NCBI GenBank assembly: GCA_001704765.1
Contig: MBFK01000136.1
Location: 1-64,000 of the forward strand
From: Sinorhizobium shofinae
GTDB taxonomy: Bacteria > Pseudomonadota > Alphaproteobacteria > Rhizobiales > Rhizobiaceae
Direction of reading: 5' to 3'
DNA: 64,000 nt
Shown here: one piece after another, positions 40,512 to 50,487 of the stretch
Layout: the number at the start of each line of letters is the position of its first letter
How positions within the stretch are numbered: the first letter of the stretch is position 1
Notes under the pieces: generated by a model
What the model was told of the DNA's origin: nothing
What the model saw: only the letters and a program-made list of their open reading frames with translations
The model's database searches: none
Position numbers and translations under genes: made by a program

Positions 40512-41693
40512 ATGCTTCGTGATTTTTCCGTGCAAAGCCTTTTCATGGGCGTGCTGATCGCCTTCGTCGGCTTCGCCAGTTCCTTCGCCGTCATTCTGCA
40601 CGGCCTCGCCGGCATCGGCGCCACCGAGGGCCAGGCCGCCTCGGGCCTGATGGCCCTGTCTGTTTCCATGGGCGTCTGCGCGATCGTTATCAGCATCGTC
40701 ACGCGGCTTCCCGTCAGCATCGCCTGGTCGACGCCCGGTGCGGCGCTGCTGGCAACATCAGGAGCCATCCAGGGAGGCTTCAACGCGGCCGTCGGTGCTT
40801 TTCTGGTTTGCGGCCTGCTGATCGTCGTCGCCGGCCTCTGGAAGCCGCTTGGCCGGATGGTGTCTTCCATTCCTCCGGCTCTGGCGAACGCGATGCTCGC
40901 CGGCGTGCTCTTAAGCCTCTGCTTCGCGCCGGTGAAGGCGATCGCCTTCAATCCGCTCCTCGGCCTGCCGATCGTTGTCGCCTGGGCGATCGTCGGCAGC
41001 GTCAACAGGCTTTATGCCGTGCCGGCCGCACTTCTCGCCTTCGCGCTTGTCATCGCCTTTGGCGTCGAGATGCCGGACAATGCCTTCGCGCAATTCTCGT
41101 CCGCTCTTGTCCCCAAGGCTGAATTCGTCCCGCCGGTTTTCAATGCAGCGGCGATGATCAGCGTCGCCCTGCCGCTCTTCATCGTAACCATGGCGTCGCA
41201 GAATATTCCCGGCATCGCTGTGCTGAAGGTCAACGACTATCACCCGAATCCCGGCCCGCTCTTTGCGACCACCGGTCTCTTTTCCTTGTTCAGCGCACCG
41301 TTCGGCGGCCACGCCGTCAATCTGGCGGCGATCACCGCGGCCATGTGCGCCGGCTCCGATTCCCATCCGGACCGCAACCGCCGTTACTGGTCGGCGATCA
41401 ACGCCGGCATCGCCTATATTGTATTCGGCCTGCTCGCCGGCGCCGTCACCACCTTCGTCAGGCTGGCGCCACCGGTGCTGATCGAGGCCGTCGCCGGCCT
41501 GGCGCTCATCGGCGCCTTCTCGAGTTCCGCCGTGGCCGCCTTCACGCAAGCTCAGACGCGCGAGGCCGCCGCCATCACTTTCCTCGTCACCGCGTCGGGC
41601 GTCACTTTTGCGGGCGTCTCCGGCGCCTTCTGGGGGTTAATCGCCGGCGGCCTTATGCTGGCGCTCGCGCGTTTTTCCCGGCGGAAAAGCTGA
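40512..41693 (+). CDS. benE: BenE family benzoate/aromatic acid transporter
   Basis: A 393-residue membrane protein of the benzoate:H+ symporter family with 11-12 hydrophobic segments. BenE-type features include the second-helix GFASSFAVILHGLAGIG, SIAWSTPGAALL, VTMASQNIPGIAVLKVNDY and the SAPFGGHAVNLAAITAAMCAG block. The ATG at 40512 (MLRDFSVQS) is preferred over an upstream in-frame ATG at 40422 that would overlap the divergent promoter region. No benzoate-catabolic genes are in the window, so substrate is by family only. Confidence 0.88.
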   Translation: MLRDFSVQSLFMGVLIAFVGFASSFAVILHGLAGIGATEGQAASGLMALSVSMGVCAIVISIVTRLPVSIAWSTPGAALLATSGAIQGGFNAAVGAFLVCGLLIVVAGLWKPLGRMVSSIPPALANAMLAGVLLSLCFAPVKAIAFNPLLGLPIVVAWAIVGSVNRLYAVPAALLAFALVIAFGVEMPDNAFAQFSSALVPKAEFVPPVFNAAAMISVALPLFIVTMASQNIPGIAVLKVNDYHPNPGPLFATTGLFSLFSAPFGGHAVNLAAITAAMCAGSDSHPDRNRRYWSAINAGIAYIVFGLLAGAVTTFVRLAPPVLIEAVAGLALIGAFSSSAVAAFTQAQTREAAAITFLVTASGVTFAGVSGAFWGLIAGGLMLALARFSRRKS

Positions 41694-41848
41694 GAGGCGC
41701 GGCGCTCCTTGCATTTCGACTGGTTCTCCGCTATGGACCCGGCGTCCGCGCAGACACCCTTGGAGGCAACGCGGATGGGGTCGCCATGCGGCTTCAAGTT
41801 CTTCCGCCTTGACGGACGAACTCTCCAAATAACCAGAAAGGTCTACCT

Positions 41849-42466
41849 ATGAGCCAGGCAACTTACGAGCTCAAGGCCGAGACGCGCGAACGGGTTGGTA
41901 AGGGGTCCTCCCGTGAACTTCGCCGCAACGGTCTCATTCCGGCTGTCATCTATGGTGACAAGCAGGCCCCGCTTTCCATCGCGCTTTCCACCAAGGAAGT
42001 GACGATGAAGATCCACGCTGGCGGTTTCATGACCACCGTCGCGACGATCGACGTCAACGGCGAGAAGATCCGCGTCCTGCCGAAGGACTACCAGCTGGAT
42101 CCGGTTCGCGACTTCACGATGCATGTCGACTTCCTGCGCGTCTCCAAGGACAGCCAGGTTTCGGTACAGGTTCCGGTGCGCTTCGAAAACGAAGAAAAGT
42201 CCCCGGGCCTGAAGCAGGGCGGCGTTCTGAACATCGTTCGCCACGACGTCGAGCTGAACGTCTCCGCCGACAACATTCCGGATGCCCTGAACGTGGACCT
42301 GACCGGCCTGAAGGTCGGCGACAGCATCCACATCTCCGATGTGAAGCTCCCGGCTGGCGCGACTCCGGTCATTTCCGACCGCGACTTCACGATCGCCACG
42401 ATCGCGGCTCCGGCCGGCGGCGTGAAGGAAGAGGAAGAAGCTGCCGAGGGCGAAGCGGAAGTTTGA
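41849..42466 (+). CDS. rplY: 50S ribosomal protein L25/general stress protein Ctc
   Basis: A 205-residue two-domain L25 (TL5/Ctc type). The N-terminal 5S rRNA-binding beta-barrel shows [23 protein letters not shown] and [19 protein letters not shown]. The C-terminal beta domain includes [21 protein letters not shown]-type sequence, then an acidic tail ([12 protein letters not shown]). The start follows AGAAAGGTCTACCT. In relatives pth normally follows closely; here two broken genes intervene. A strong terminator follows. Confidence 0.95.
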   Translation: MSQATYELKAETRERVGKGSSRELRRNGLIPAVIYGDKQAPLSIALSTKEVTMKIHAGGFMTTVATIDVNGEKIRVLPKDYQLDPVRDFTMHVDFLRVSKDSQVSVQVPVRFENEEKSPGLKQGGVLNIVRHDVELNVSADNIPDALNVDLTGLKVGDSIHISDVKLPAGATPVISDRDFTIATIAAPAGGVKEEEEAAEGEAEV

Positions 42467-42516
42467 TCCGCGACTGCCGCAGCGGCTGACGGCCCATTCC
42501 GGTCGCAGCATTCGAG

Positions 42517-42556
42517 AAACCCGTCCCGTACCCAGGGGCGGGTTTTTGTTTTTTTC
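42517..42556 (+). terminator. rplY intrinsic terminator
   Basis: AAACCCGTCCC, loop GTACCCA, then GGGGCGGGTTT followed by a long T-rich run. It begins 51 bases after the rplY stop and would separate rplY transcription from the downstream genes. Confidence 0.88.
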
Positions 42557-42726
42557 GTTTTTCACCGCACGCGAGCCGCGAGGCGCGGTCGCGCCTCATG
42601 AAATCACGGCGTGCAATTTCAGCAACATTTAAGGTTTTGATGATGTTCTGCACGCGGGGAACAAAGCGTGCAGTGCAAGAGAATCCGAATGTACAGAGTA
42701 GTGACGTCCGCCGGCGGGAGCATCCG

Positions 42727-45067
42727 ATGATGCACTCGGTGGAGAGCCGGTTTATTGCGATCATCTGCGGCGCGATGCTTGTGTTCGTTGCGCCCTTGTT
42801 GGCACTATTCCTCGCCATATCCAGCGAGCGCGTTGCGCGAGAGCGCCTTCAGAACGTCGAGCTGTTGATGCAAGCAAGCGGTGAAGCGCTTGGCAAGCCG
42901 ATCTGGGACTTCGATCAGGACGGCATCGAGCGGATCGCTCTTTCGCTGATGAACGCCACCGACATTCGCGCCGTCACGATCCGCGATACTGCGAGAAACA
43001 TCCTTGCTGAACTACCTCCGGGAAGGCCTGATGCTGCGGTCGGCAAGTCCCTGGAAACTGGCATTGCCTACGACAGCGTCAAAGGCCCCGTGCCCGTCGG
43101 AGCGTTGACAGTCGTCGTTTCCACGTCCGGCCTCCTGTTACGCTTCAGCAAGGACGAGTGGACTATCCTCGGCATCCTTCTTTTTGCCGTCGCAACGGTC
43201 TTCGCGGCGGCACTGATCGGCAACCGCTTCATCGTGATTCGGCCGTTGATGCGGCTCACCGCTGCAGTCGAAGCGACGCGGCGCCTCGGATCGCGCCATC
43301 GGGTTGACTGGAACTCGGACGACGAGATGGGCGCCTTGGCTGGCAACTTCAATGCGATGCAGGACCGGCTGGAGCGTGAGGAAAAGGAGTTGAAGAGCGC
43401 GCATGCTCGCGCAACGGAGACCTATAATCTGACACCGGCCATGCTCTCCTCCCTCGACGCCGCAGGCCGGTTGACCGCAGTCAGCGACTATTGGCTGCTG
43501 GCGACCGGCTATGCCCGCGACGAGGTCATCGGGCGAAGCTTCACTGATTTCATCGATCCTTCCTGGCACGAGGCCTACCACCTGCGCTCGAAAGCGGCAG
43601 CGGCGGATGGTCACGATATAAGCGAATTGACACTGCCCTTCTGCAAGGCGGATGGAGACGGAAACGAGCGGCGGCGAGATCTCGCTTTCGGTGATGACCG
43701 ACGTCACGGCCTTGAAACAGGCCGAAGGCCGCAACCATGCCCAGGCAATCACCGATCACTTGACCGGTCTTGTGAACCGACAAGGGTTCGAGAACGCGCT
43801 CGACGAAGCAATTCTGAGCGCCGACCAATGCGGCATGCAGCTCGCCTGCCTGTTCATCGATCTCGACCGCTTCAAGTGGATCAACGACAATTTCGGCCAC
43901 GCCGCCGGCGATGCAGTCTTGCGCCAGACGGTGGAGCGCATCCAGGCGGCGCTTCGGCCTGAAGATGTGATCGCGCGGCTCGGCGGCGACGAATTCGCCA
44001 TTCTCATTGCCGCAACGGACGTCTCTGCCCTGGCAAGCGACATCGGCGAGTGCATCTGCGCGGCACTGCACGAACCGATGCCGATCGCCGGAAACGAGCT
44101 CTTCGTCAGCGCCAGCGTCGGCGTTTCGGTCTACCCGACCCACGCCTCCGGTGCCTCCGACCTGCTGCTCAAGGCCGATATGGCCATGTATGCCCGCAAG
44201 CGCGACGGCAAGAATGGCCTGCGGGTTTTCGATGCCAGTATGCTCGACGCTGCGCGCGAGCGCCATGAGATCGAGCAATGCATAGAGGCCGGCCTGAAGG
44301 AAGACTGGTTCGAGGCCTGGCTGCAGCCGATCGTAAGCCTCGTCGACGGGCGGATTGTCGGCTTTGAAGCGCTGGTGCGCCTCAATCATCCGGAAAAAGG
44401 CCTGATGCCGCCGGGCAAGATCATCGGGATTTCCGAGGAGACCGGCACGATAGGCCGCATCGGCGACCGCGTACTGGAAAAGGCGATCCGCCATCTCGCC
44501 GCCATCTCCGAGTTGGACGGAACCCGGAGCACCTATCTCGCCGTCAACTTCTCGCCGTTGCAGTTCGAATTAACCCTGCCCCACAAGCTCGCCGCGCTCC
44601 TGCTCAAGCATCACATTTCGCCACAACGCATCGTCGTCGAGATCACCGAAGCGGTGTTGATGCTCGACAATCCGGAAGTCCATGCGGTCCTGAAACAGCT
44701 AAATGAATTTGGCTGCCGCATCGCCCTCGACGATTTCGGCACCGGCTATTCGTCGTTGAGCTACCTCAACCGCTTCCCGGTCGATATCGTCAAGGTCGAT
44801 CAATCCTTCATGCGCTCTTTGAGCTCCGGAGCGGCCGACGTCCGGCGCAAGAGCCGAATGTTGATCAAAGGCATTCGAACGATCTCGCACCAGATGGGCT
44901 GCACGGTCGTCGCAGAGGGAATCGAGACGAAAGAGCAGTGGCAACTCCTGCGCAAGCTCGGTTTGGATTATGGCCAGGGCTATCTCTTCAGCCGGCCGAT
45001 GCCGATAGACGGTATGCTGGCCATGCTGGAGAACGAATCCGAAGCTAAGGCCAGCGCTCCTGCCTAG
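42727..45067 (+). pseudogene. GGDEF/EAL cyclic-di-GMP protein, frameshifted
   Basis: A gene that would encode about 779 residues if one base were removed near 43652-43662. The 5' part (frame from 42727) gives a transmembrane helix, a periplasmic sensor, a second helix (WTILGILLFAVATVFAAALIG), HAMP, and a PAS domain up to LTLPFCKADG. The frame then shifts, and SGGEISLSVMTDVTALKQAEG leads into a GGDEF domain with intact GGDEF (about 43982) and an EAL domain with FEALVR (about 44360). The second part could be translated from an internal ATG at 43652, but without the sensor. It is a true mutation or a sequence error. Confidence 0.85.
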
Positions 45068-45091
45068 AAGTGGGCAAAAAGGAGATAAGGC

Positions 45092-45822
45092 GTGAAGCAA
45101 CTGATCCTGGTATTCTTCCTCAGTCTTTCCGCCGCCCACGCCGAGACAATCCATTTCGTCACAGAGGAATACCCGCCGTACAATTTCTCGACCGACAAAG
45201 GTGTGAGCGGCGCGTCGGTCGATCAGGTCGCCCTGATCATGAAGGCCATCAACCTCCCGTACGAGATCGAGGTGCTGCCTTTGGCGCGCGCCTTTGCGTT
45301 TGCAGAAAGCGAGCCTTTCCATTGCGTTTCACGACCGGCCACGACACCGAGCGGGACAAGAAGTTCAAGTGGATCGAGCCGCTTCTCGTCGACCACATGA
45401 TCATGGTGCGCCGCAAGGATTCCGCGATCAAGCTGCGGTCGCTCAGTGAGGCCAAACAGTTCATTGTCGGGACGCAGCGCCAGGACTTTTCCGCCAACTA
45501 TCTGAAGGAGCACGGCTTTCAGAAGATCGACTATGCCGCCAACCTCGGCTCAACGCTCAAGAAGCTGATCGCCGGTCGCGTCGATCTGATGATGACCTCG
45601 GAAAAGACCTTCGAGACGATGCGGGCCGACGGCAAGCCCGTCGAGGCGGCGCTCGTGCTCGAAGGCAAGCAATACGGCATTGCCTGCCACATGGACATGC
45701 CCGATGAGATCGTAAGCCGCTTGCAGACCGAGCTTGACCGCCTGATCGCCCAGGGAGTCCAGGACCGGATTTTCGAACATTACGGCGTCCGACCGAATGG
45801 CATAAAGCAGGCGGCGAAATAG
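45092..45822 (+). pseudogene. periplasmic substrate-binding protein (SBP_bac_3), frameshifted
   Basis: The GTG start at 45092 follows AAAGGAGATAAGGC. A signal peptide (MKQLILVFFLSLSAAHA) is followed by FVTEEYPPYNFSTDKG, the usual start of the amino-acid-type binding domain. The frame breaks at GTTTCACG, 45327-45334: one extra T would give HCVFTTGHDTERDKKF and continue to the stop at 45822, making exactly 243 residues. The remainder (DHMIMVRRKDSAIKL, LDRLIAQGVQDRIFEHYG) is well conserved, so the break is recent or artefactual. No permease or ATPase gene is adjacent, so it may have been a stand-alone sensor paired with the GGDEF/EAL gene. Confidence 0.87.
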
Positions 45823-45881
45823 AGATTGACTTACCCCGACCAGGGTGATTTTGGGTTAAAGCAGCGGATGCAAGCGATTGC

Positions 45882-46002
45882 CTCTCACCCCCGCCCTCTT
45901 CCCGCACGTAGGGAGAGGGGGTACGCCGGCGGTTTCCGCGCGTCTCCTTCGCTCCGCTCGTGGGGAGAAGGTGGCCGGCAGGCCGGATGAGGGCTAACGG
46001 CG
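45882..46002. repeat. RIME-like intergenic mosaic element
   Basis: A GC-rich repeat with two palindromic parts: CCCTCTTCCC-GCACGTA-GGGAGAGGG near 45894-45919, and GTGGGGAGAAGG followed by GGCCGGCAGGCCGG and ATGAGGG near 45960-45992. The layout and sequence match what is known of rhizobial intergenic mosaic elements (RIMEs). It lies between the frameshifted binding-protein gene and pth. Confidence 0.75.
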
Positions 46003-46078
46003 GGCAGAACCGCTTTGCGCTCCTTCGCCCGCTCAACATCTCGCTGCCGTCGAGCAGCAAGTATCAGGAGTTCGCCGC

Positions 46079-46798
46079 ATGCTGATCATCGCGGGACTTG
46101 GCAATCCGGGGTCGAAATATGCCGGTAACCGCCACAATATCGGCTTCATGGCGGTCGATGCCATCCAGCGGCGCCAGGGTTTCTCCTCCTGGTCGAAGAA
46201 GTTCAAGGCGGAGATCGCCGAGGGCGAGATTGCCGGCGAACGCGTTCTGCTGATCAAGCCGCAGATCTTCATGAACCTTTCCGGCGAGGCGGTCGGCGAA
46301 GCGATGCGCTTCTACAAGCTCGCGCCAAGGGACATCGTCGTCATCTATGACGAGCTGGATCTCCCCGCCGGCAAGGCGCGGATCAAGACCGGCGGCGGCC
46401 ACGGCGGTCACAACGGCATCAAGTCGATCGACGCGCATTGCGGCAAGGAGTACCGCCGCCTGCGCCTCGGGATCGGCCATCCGGGCGTCAAGGACCTGGT
46501 CCATGCGCACGTGCTCGGCGATTTCGCCAAAGCCGATCAGACCTGGCTTTCGCCGCTCCTCGACACCATCGCCGAAAATGCCGGTATGCTCGTCAAAGGC
46601 GAGGATTCGCAGCTCATGAACAAGATCGCCCTTGCCACCGGCGGCAAGCCCGACGCGGAAGAGCCGCAGGCACCGAAGAAGCCGGTCGCCCAATCCCATA
46701 TCCACCAGGCCCGCAACGCCGCCCAACCGAAGAAGCTGCCGGCAACCGGTCCGATGGCCGAGATGCTGAAGAAGATGTTCGGCTCCAAGGGGGACTGA
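46079..46798 (+). CDS. pth: peptidyl-tRNA hydrolase
   Basis: Recycles tRNA by cleaving peptidyl-tRNA released from stalled ribosomes. The 239 residues include [17 protein letters not shown] with the catalytic histidine of the NRHNIGF motif, FMNLSGEAV, and [28 protein letters not shown]-terminal extension of roughly 45 residues, ending in [15 protein letters not shown], is usual in Rhizobiales enzymes. pth is normally immediately downstream of rplY in relatives; here 3.6 kb separate them. Confidence 0.96.
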   Translation: MLIIAGLGNPGSKYAGNRHNIGFMAVDAIQRRQGFSSWSKKFKAEIAEGEIAGERVLLIKPQIFMNLSGEAVGEAMRFYKLAPRDIVVIYDELDLPAGKARIKTGGGHGGHNGIKSIDAHCGKEYRRLRLGIGHPGVKDLVHAHVLGDFAKADQTWLSPLLDTIAENAGMLVKGEDSQLMNKIALATGGKPDAEEPQAPKKPVAQSHIHQARNAAQPKKLPATGPMAEMLKKMFGSKGD

Positions 46799-46816
46799 AG
46801 GCGAGCTGATCGGAGT

Positions 46817-47128
46817 TCACTCTTCCGGCTCCGTCGTGAACATTAGCGGGAAACCGGCTTCCTTGCCGAGATCGGTCGCCTCTTTGGCCTTGGTCTCGGC
46901 AATATCCCTGGCGCAAACCACGACGACCGAGGTGCCGAGTTTGTGCGCCGTCATCATCACCCGGTAGCCGGTCTCCGCGCTCATCCGGAACACGGCCTTC
47001 AGCACCATGACGACGAAATCACGCGGCGTGTAGTCATCGTTGACGAGTATGACCTTGTAGAGTTTCGGCCGCTCCAGCTTCGGCTTCAACTTTACCTTGG
47101 GTTTTGCGGCTGCATCATTGTCACTCAT
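46817..47128 (-). CDS. clpS: ATP-dependent Clp protease adaptor ClpS
   Basis: A 103-residue N-degron adaptor that delivers substrates with Leu, Phe, Tyr or Trp N-termini to ClpAP. The N-terminal tail is short and charged (KPKVKLKPKLERP). The core has YKVILVNDDYTPRDFVVMVLKAVF with the Asn-Asp-Asp pocket residues, and VMMTAHKLGTSVVVV. I use the ATG at 47128 (MSDNDAAA). No clpA is adjacent; rhizobia often have two clpS genes, and this may be the second copy rather than the one linked to clpA. Confidence 0.92.
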   Translation of the reverse strand: MSDNDAAAKPKVKLKPKLERPKLYKVILVNDDYTPRDFVVMVLKAVFRMSAETGYRVMMTAHKLGTSVVVVCARDIAETKAKEATDLGKEAGFPLMFTTEPEE

Positions 47129-47314
47129 CGGAAGTCCACCCGCTGATGACATGAGTAAGGCAATCGTCGACCGCCGGAGCCAATATTGCGCGCTGACAAC
47201 GGGCATTCAAGCGAAAGCCGCGGAGGCCATGCAGATTAGCGTCAAGAGCTTGACCGCTCCTCTCCTTTATCCCATAGCCACCGCCAAGGAATTCGAGAAC
47301 GACAGGTTTTAGCC

Positions 47315-48418
47315 ATGGGCTTCAAATGCGGTATCGTCGGGCTGCCGAATGTCGGCAAGTCCACACTCTTCAACGCGCTGACCAAGACGGCGGCGGCGCA
47401 GGCGGCCAACTATCCCTTCTGCACGATCGAGCCGAACACGGGCGAGGTCGCGGTGCCTGACCCGCGCATGCGCAAGCTTGCCGACATCGCCAAGTCGAAG
47501 GAAATCATTCCCACCCGCATCTCCTTCGTCGACATTGCGGGCCTCGTGCGCGGCGCCTCCAAGGGTGAAGGCCTCGGCAACCAGTTCCTCGCCAATATTC
47601 GCGAGGTGGATGCCGTGGTGCATGTACTGCGCTGCTTCGAGGACGACGACATCACCCATGTCGAGGGCCGCATCCACCCGGTCGAGGACGCCGAGACGAT
47701 CGAGACCGAGCTGATGCTCGCCGATCTCGAGAGCCTCGAGCGGCGCACCGAACAGACGCGCAAGCGTGCGACCGGCAAGGACAAGGAGTCCATGGCACAG
47801 CTTCCGATCATGGAAGCCTCGCTGAAGCTCCTGCAGGAAGGCAAGCCGGTCCGCACCCTGCTGCCGAAGCTCGATGCCGACGAACTGCGTATTCTGCAGG
47901 GGCTCAACCTTCTCACCGCCCACCCGGTTCTCTACGTCTGCAACGTCGCCGAAGCTGACGCAGCGACGGGCAACGAACACACCCGCGCCGTGGCCGAAAT
48001 GGCCAAGGCCCAGGGTGCCGAGACGGTGATCATCTCGGCAGCGATCGAATCCGAAGTCGCGCAACTGCCGGAAGAGGAGGCCAAGGAGTTCCTCGCCGCT
48101 CTGGGCCTGGAAGGCGCTGGTCTCGACCGGCTGATCCGGGCCGGCTACAAGCTGCTCGACCTCATCACCTATTTCACGGTCGGTCCCAAGGAGACGCGTG
48201 CCTGGACCATTCCGCGCGGCATCAAGGCGCCTCAGGCGGCCGGCGTCATCCACTCGGACTTCGAGCGCGGCTTCATCCGCGCCAATACGATCGCCTATGA
48301 CGACTTCATTTCGCTTGGCGGGGAGACGGGCGCCAAGGAAGCCGGCAAGGCCCGCGACGAAGGTAAGGAGTATGTCGTCCAGGACGGCGACGTGATCCAC
48401 TTCCGCTTCAACACGTGA
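47315..48418 (+). CDS. ychF: redox-regulated ATPase YchF (Obg-related)
   Basis: A TRAFAC-class P-loop NTPase of 367 residues that binds ATP rather than GTP. The P-loop is GLPNVGKSTLFNAL near residues 8-21; switch II is DIAGLVRGASKGEGLGNQFL. The G4 motif is NVAE instead of NKxD, which explains ATP preference. The C-terminal TGS domain begins YFTVGPKETRAWTIPRG. It associates with ribosomes and affects stress responses. It keeps its usual proximity to pth, with clpS inserted on the opposite strand. Confidence 0.97.
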   Translation: MGFKCGIVGLPNVGKSTLFNALTKTAAAQAANYPFCTIEPNTGEVAVPDPRMRKLADIAKSKEIIPTRISFVDIAGLVRGASKGEGLGNQFLANIREVDAVVHVLRCFEDDDITHVEGRIHPVEDAETIETELMLADLESLERRTEQTRKRATGKDKESMAQLPIMEASLKLLQEGKPVRTLLPKLDADELRILQGLNLLTAHPVLYVCNVAEADAATGNEHTRAVAEMAKAQGAETVIISAAIESEVAQLPEEEAKEFLAALGLEGAGLDRLIRAGYKLLDLITYFTVGPKETRAWTIPRGIKAPQAAGVIHSDFERGFIRANTIAYDDFISLGGETGAKEAGKARDEGKEYVVQDGDVIHFRFNT

Positions 48419-48478
48419 CGTGCGAGGGATGCGGTTCTATCGATGCGCCGCATCATTCCGGCTGCCATGGAGGGCGCC

Positions 48479-48931
48479 ATGCTCTACTTCGAGGATTTCA
48501 CGCCGGGGCGGCGCTTCGACTATCGACCGGTTGAAATGCAGGCTGCAGACATGATCGCATTCGCCGGCGAGTTCGATCCGCAGCCGATGCATCTCGATGA
48601 AGAGGCGGGCAGGAGAAGCATTCTGGGTGGCCTTTCCGCCTCCGGCTGGCACACCAGCGCCATCGGCATGCGGATGATGATCGATGCCTTCCTCGGCCAT
48701 TCTTCCTCGCAGGGCTCGCCCGGCATCGACTTCATGGACTGGAAGAAGCCCGTGCTGGCGGGAGATGTGCTTTCCGGTTTCAGTCTGGTTCTGCAGTCGC
48801 GCCCGTCCAAATCGAAGCCCGGCCTCGGTTTCGTCAAGTTCCGCAACGAACTCAGCAATCAGAGCGGCGAACCAGTCGCAGTCTCCGAATGTTCGATCAT
48901 GTTTCGATGCCGTGAGAGTGGGCGGCCATGA
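48479..48931 (+). CDS. MaoC family dehydratase
   Basis: A 150-residue hot-dog-fold protein of the MaoC/(R)-enoyl-CoA hydratase group. The hydratase-2 motif appears as AFAGEFDPQPMHLDEEAGRRS with the catalytic Asp and His, and ASGWHTSAIGM follows. I use the ATG at 48479 (MLYFEDFTPG). Its stop overlaps the start of a second MaoC gene by four bases (ATGA), so the products are probably co-translated and may form a heterodimer. Confidence 0.88.
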   Translation: MLYFEDFTPGRRFDYRPVEMQAADMIAFAGEFDPQPMHLDEEAGRRSILGGLSASGWHTSAIGMRMMIDAFLGHSSSQGSPGIDFMDWKKPVLAGDVLSGFSLVLQSRPSKSKPGLGFVKFRNELSNQSGEPVAVSECSIMFRCRESGRP

Positions 48932-49398
48932 TGACGCTCGAAGAACTCTACACGGCCGGCCGCAAGACCGTGATCGGCAGACTGACATTCACGGCGCAGG
49001 ACATCGTCCGCTTCGCGCGCGATTTCGACCCGCAGCCCTTCCATCTCGACGAGGAGAAAGCACGACACTCGCTCTTCGGCGGTCTTTGCGCCTCCGGCTG
49101 GCACACCAGCGCCGGCTGGATGAAGTGCTTCGTCCGCTTCTGGACGGACGAGGTCGGGCGCCTGGCGGCAGAGGGGCTGCACGCGCCGAGGCTCGGGCCG
49201 GCTACCGGCTTCCGGGAGCTCATGTGGCTGAAGCCGGTCTATGCCGGCGATACCGTGGCCTATGCCGTCACGCTCCTGGGCTCTCGCACCCTCGCCTCCC
49301 GCCCCGGCTGGCGGATCAACACGATCCTCTGCGAGGGCGAGAACCAGCACGGTGAGCCGGTGATCCGCTTCGAAAGCAAGGTCATCGAATTCACTTGA
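48928..49398 (+). CDS. MaoC family dehydratase
   Basis: A 156-residue paralogue of the preceding protein. It shows RFARDFDPQPFHLDEEKARHSLF with the catalytic Asp/His pair, CASGWHTSAGWMKCFV and ELMWLKPVYAGDTV. Tandem MaoC genes with ATGA overlap are a common alphaproteobacterial arrangement; the physiological acyl-CoA substrate is unknown. It converges on apt. Confidence 0.88.
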   Translation: MMTLEELYTAGRKTVIGRLTFTAQDIVRFARDFDPQPFHLDEEKARHSLFGGLCASGWHTSAGWMKCFVRFWTDEVGRLAAEGLHAPRLGPATGFRELMWLKPVYAGDTVAYAVTLLGSRTLASRPGWRINTILCEGENQHGEPVIRFESKVIEFT

Positions 49399-49432
49399 GA
49401 AGGCGATCGCCGAGCGAGCGCCCGCTCTTCAG

Positions 49433-49975
49433 CTAGTGCCCCTCGAACTCGATCAGCGTGCGGACCTTGACGCCGAGCGCTTCGAGCTTCTTGCGCCCGC
49501 CAAGCTCAGGCAGGTCGATGATGAAGCAAGCAGCGACGATATCGGCTCCCATCTGCTGCAGGAGCTTGGTGGCACCCTCCGCGGTTCCGCCGGTGGCGAT
49601 CAGGTCATCGACCAGGATCACCTTTTCGCCGGGCGCGATCGCGTCCCTGTGCATCTCCATCTCGTCCACGCCGTATTCAAGGCTGTAGGCGACCCTGACC
49701 GTATCGTGCGGCAACTTGCCCTTCTTGCGGATCGGCACGAAGCCGGCCGAAAGCTGATGCGCGATCGCGCCGCCCAGGATGAAGCCGCGCGCTTCGATGC
49801 CAGCGATCTTGTCCACTTTGGTTCCAGCATAGGGATGGACAAGTTCATCGATCGCCCGGCGGAACGTCTTCGGATTGCCGAGCAGCGTCGTGATATCGCG
49901 AAAGACTATACCCGGCTTCGGATAGTCAGGAATGCTCCGGATGGCGGAAGTCAGTTCCGATTGAACAGCGATCAT
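49433..49975 (-). CDS. apt: adenine phosphoribosyltransferase
   Basis: Purine salvage enzyme (180 residues) converting adenine and PRPP to AMP. Conserved segments are [21 protein letters not shown], the [17 protein letters not shown] adenine region, VRIKKGKLP-like sequence (here [14 protein letters not shown]), and the PRPP loop [21 protein letters not shown]. It uses the PRPP made by Prs, also in this window. It stands alone. Confidence 0.96.
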   Translation of the reverse strand: MIAVQSELTSAIRSIPDYPKPGIVFRDITTLLGNPKTFRRAIDELVHPYAGTKVDKIAGIEARGFILGGAIAHQLSAGFVPIRKKGKLPHDTVRVAYSLEYGVDEMEMHRDAIAPGEKVILVDDLIATGGTAEGATKLLQQMGADIVAACFIIDLPELGGRKKLEALGVKVRTLIEFEGH

Positions 49976-50277
49976 GGTGTGGAAACGGCCTTATTTGAAG
50001 TCTTGAGGATGGCAAAGCCATAGCACCATCGAGCCACATGTTCACAGGATTTCTTTGCGCAACGACCGGCCGGAACAATTTGGCCCGGCCCCGGGTTGAT
50101 GTTACGCTTACCCTCGGCAGGTCCCGGCCGCGGCTCTGCTCGACTGCAATGATGACCAGAGCGGGATCAGAAGGTGTCGGCGGTCTTCCGCCCGTATCCC
50201 GCTCCACTTCTTGGAAGCGATCACGATGCTTTTGGCTCGATGCAAAGGCTTGCTGATCCAGAGGAAGGAGGAACACC
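49976..50277. repeat. apt/DUF1059 divergent interval with dispersed repeat copy 2
   Basis: A 302-base interval. From about 50158 to 50245 it contains AGAGCGGGAT and, about 37 bases on, ATCCCGCTC in inverted orientation. CGGTCTTCCGCCCGTATCCC followed by CACTTCTTGGAAGCGATCACG closely matches the repeat at 37560-37605. The repeat ends about 33 bases before the DUF1059 ATG, just ahead of its AGGAAGGAGG ribosome-binding site. Confidence 0.6.
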
Positions 50278-50463
50278 ATGCGCCTATTCGAATGCGGTTC
50301 GCTTGTTCCGGGTTGCCCCTGGCATACCCGCGCGGACAACGATGCGGAAATCGTCCGCCGGGTCGTCGAGCACATGCGCGACGCCCACGGAGAGACGGTC
50401 ATCCGCGAAAACATGATCGACAACATCAAGGCTCGCATCGTCGACGAAACCCAGGCTGCATGA
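50278..50463 (+). CDS. DUF1059 family small protein
   Basis: A 61-residue DUF1059 protein: RLFECGSLVPGCPWHTRADNDAE with two cysteines, then VVEHMRDAHGE. An excellent ribosome-binding site (AGGAAGGAGGAACACC) precedes the ATG. The Cys-x6-Cys pattern and conserved His are family features of unknown purpose. It converges with the CCA-transferase operon. Confidence 0.85.
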   Translation: MRLFECGSLVPGCPWHTRADNDAEIVRRVVEHMRDAHGETVIRENMIDNIKARIVDETQAA

Positions 50464-50487
50464 CCGGGGCGCGGCCCGCGCTATTGT

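Noticed and set aside
45882-46002. Insertion sequence or CRISPR array
   Set aside because: Palindromic but short, with no transposase frame, no direct-repeat/spacer periodicity and no cas genes.
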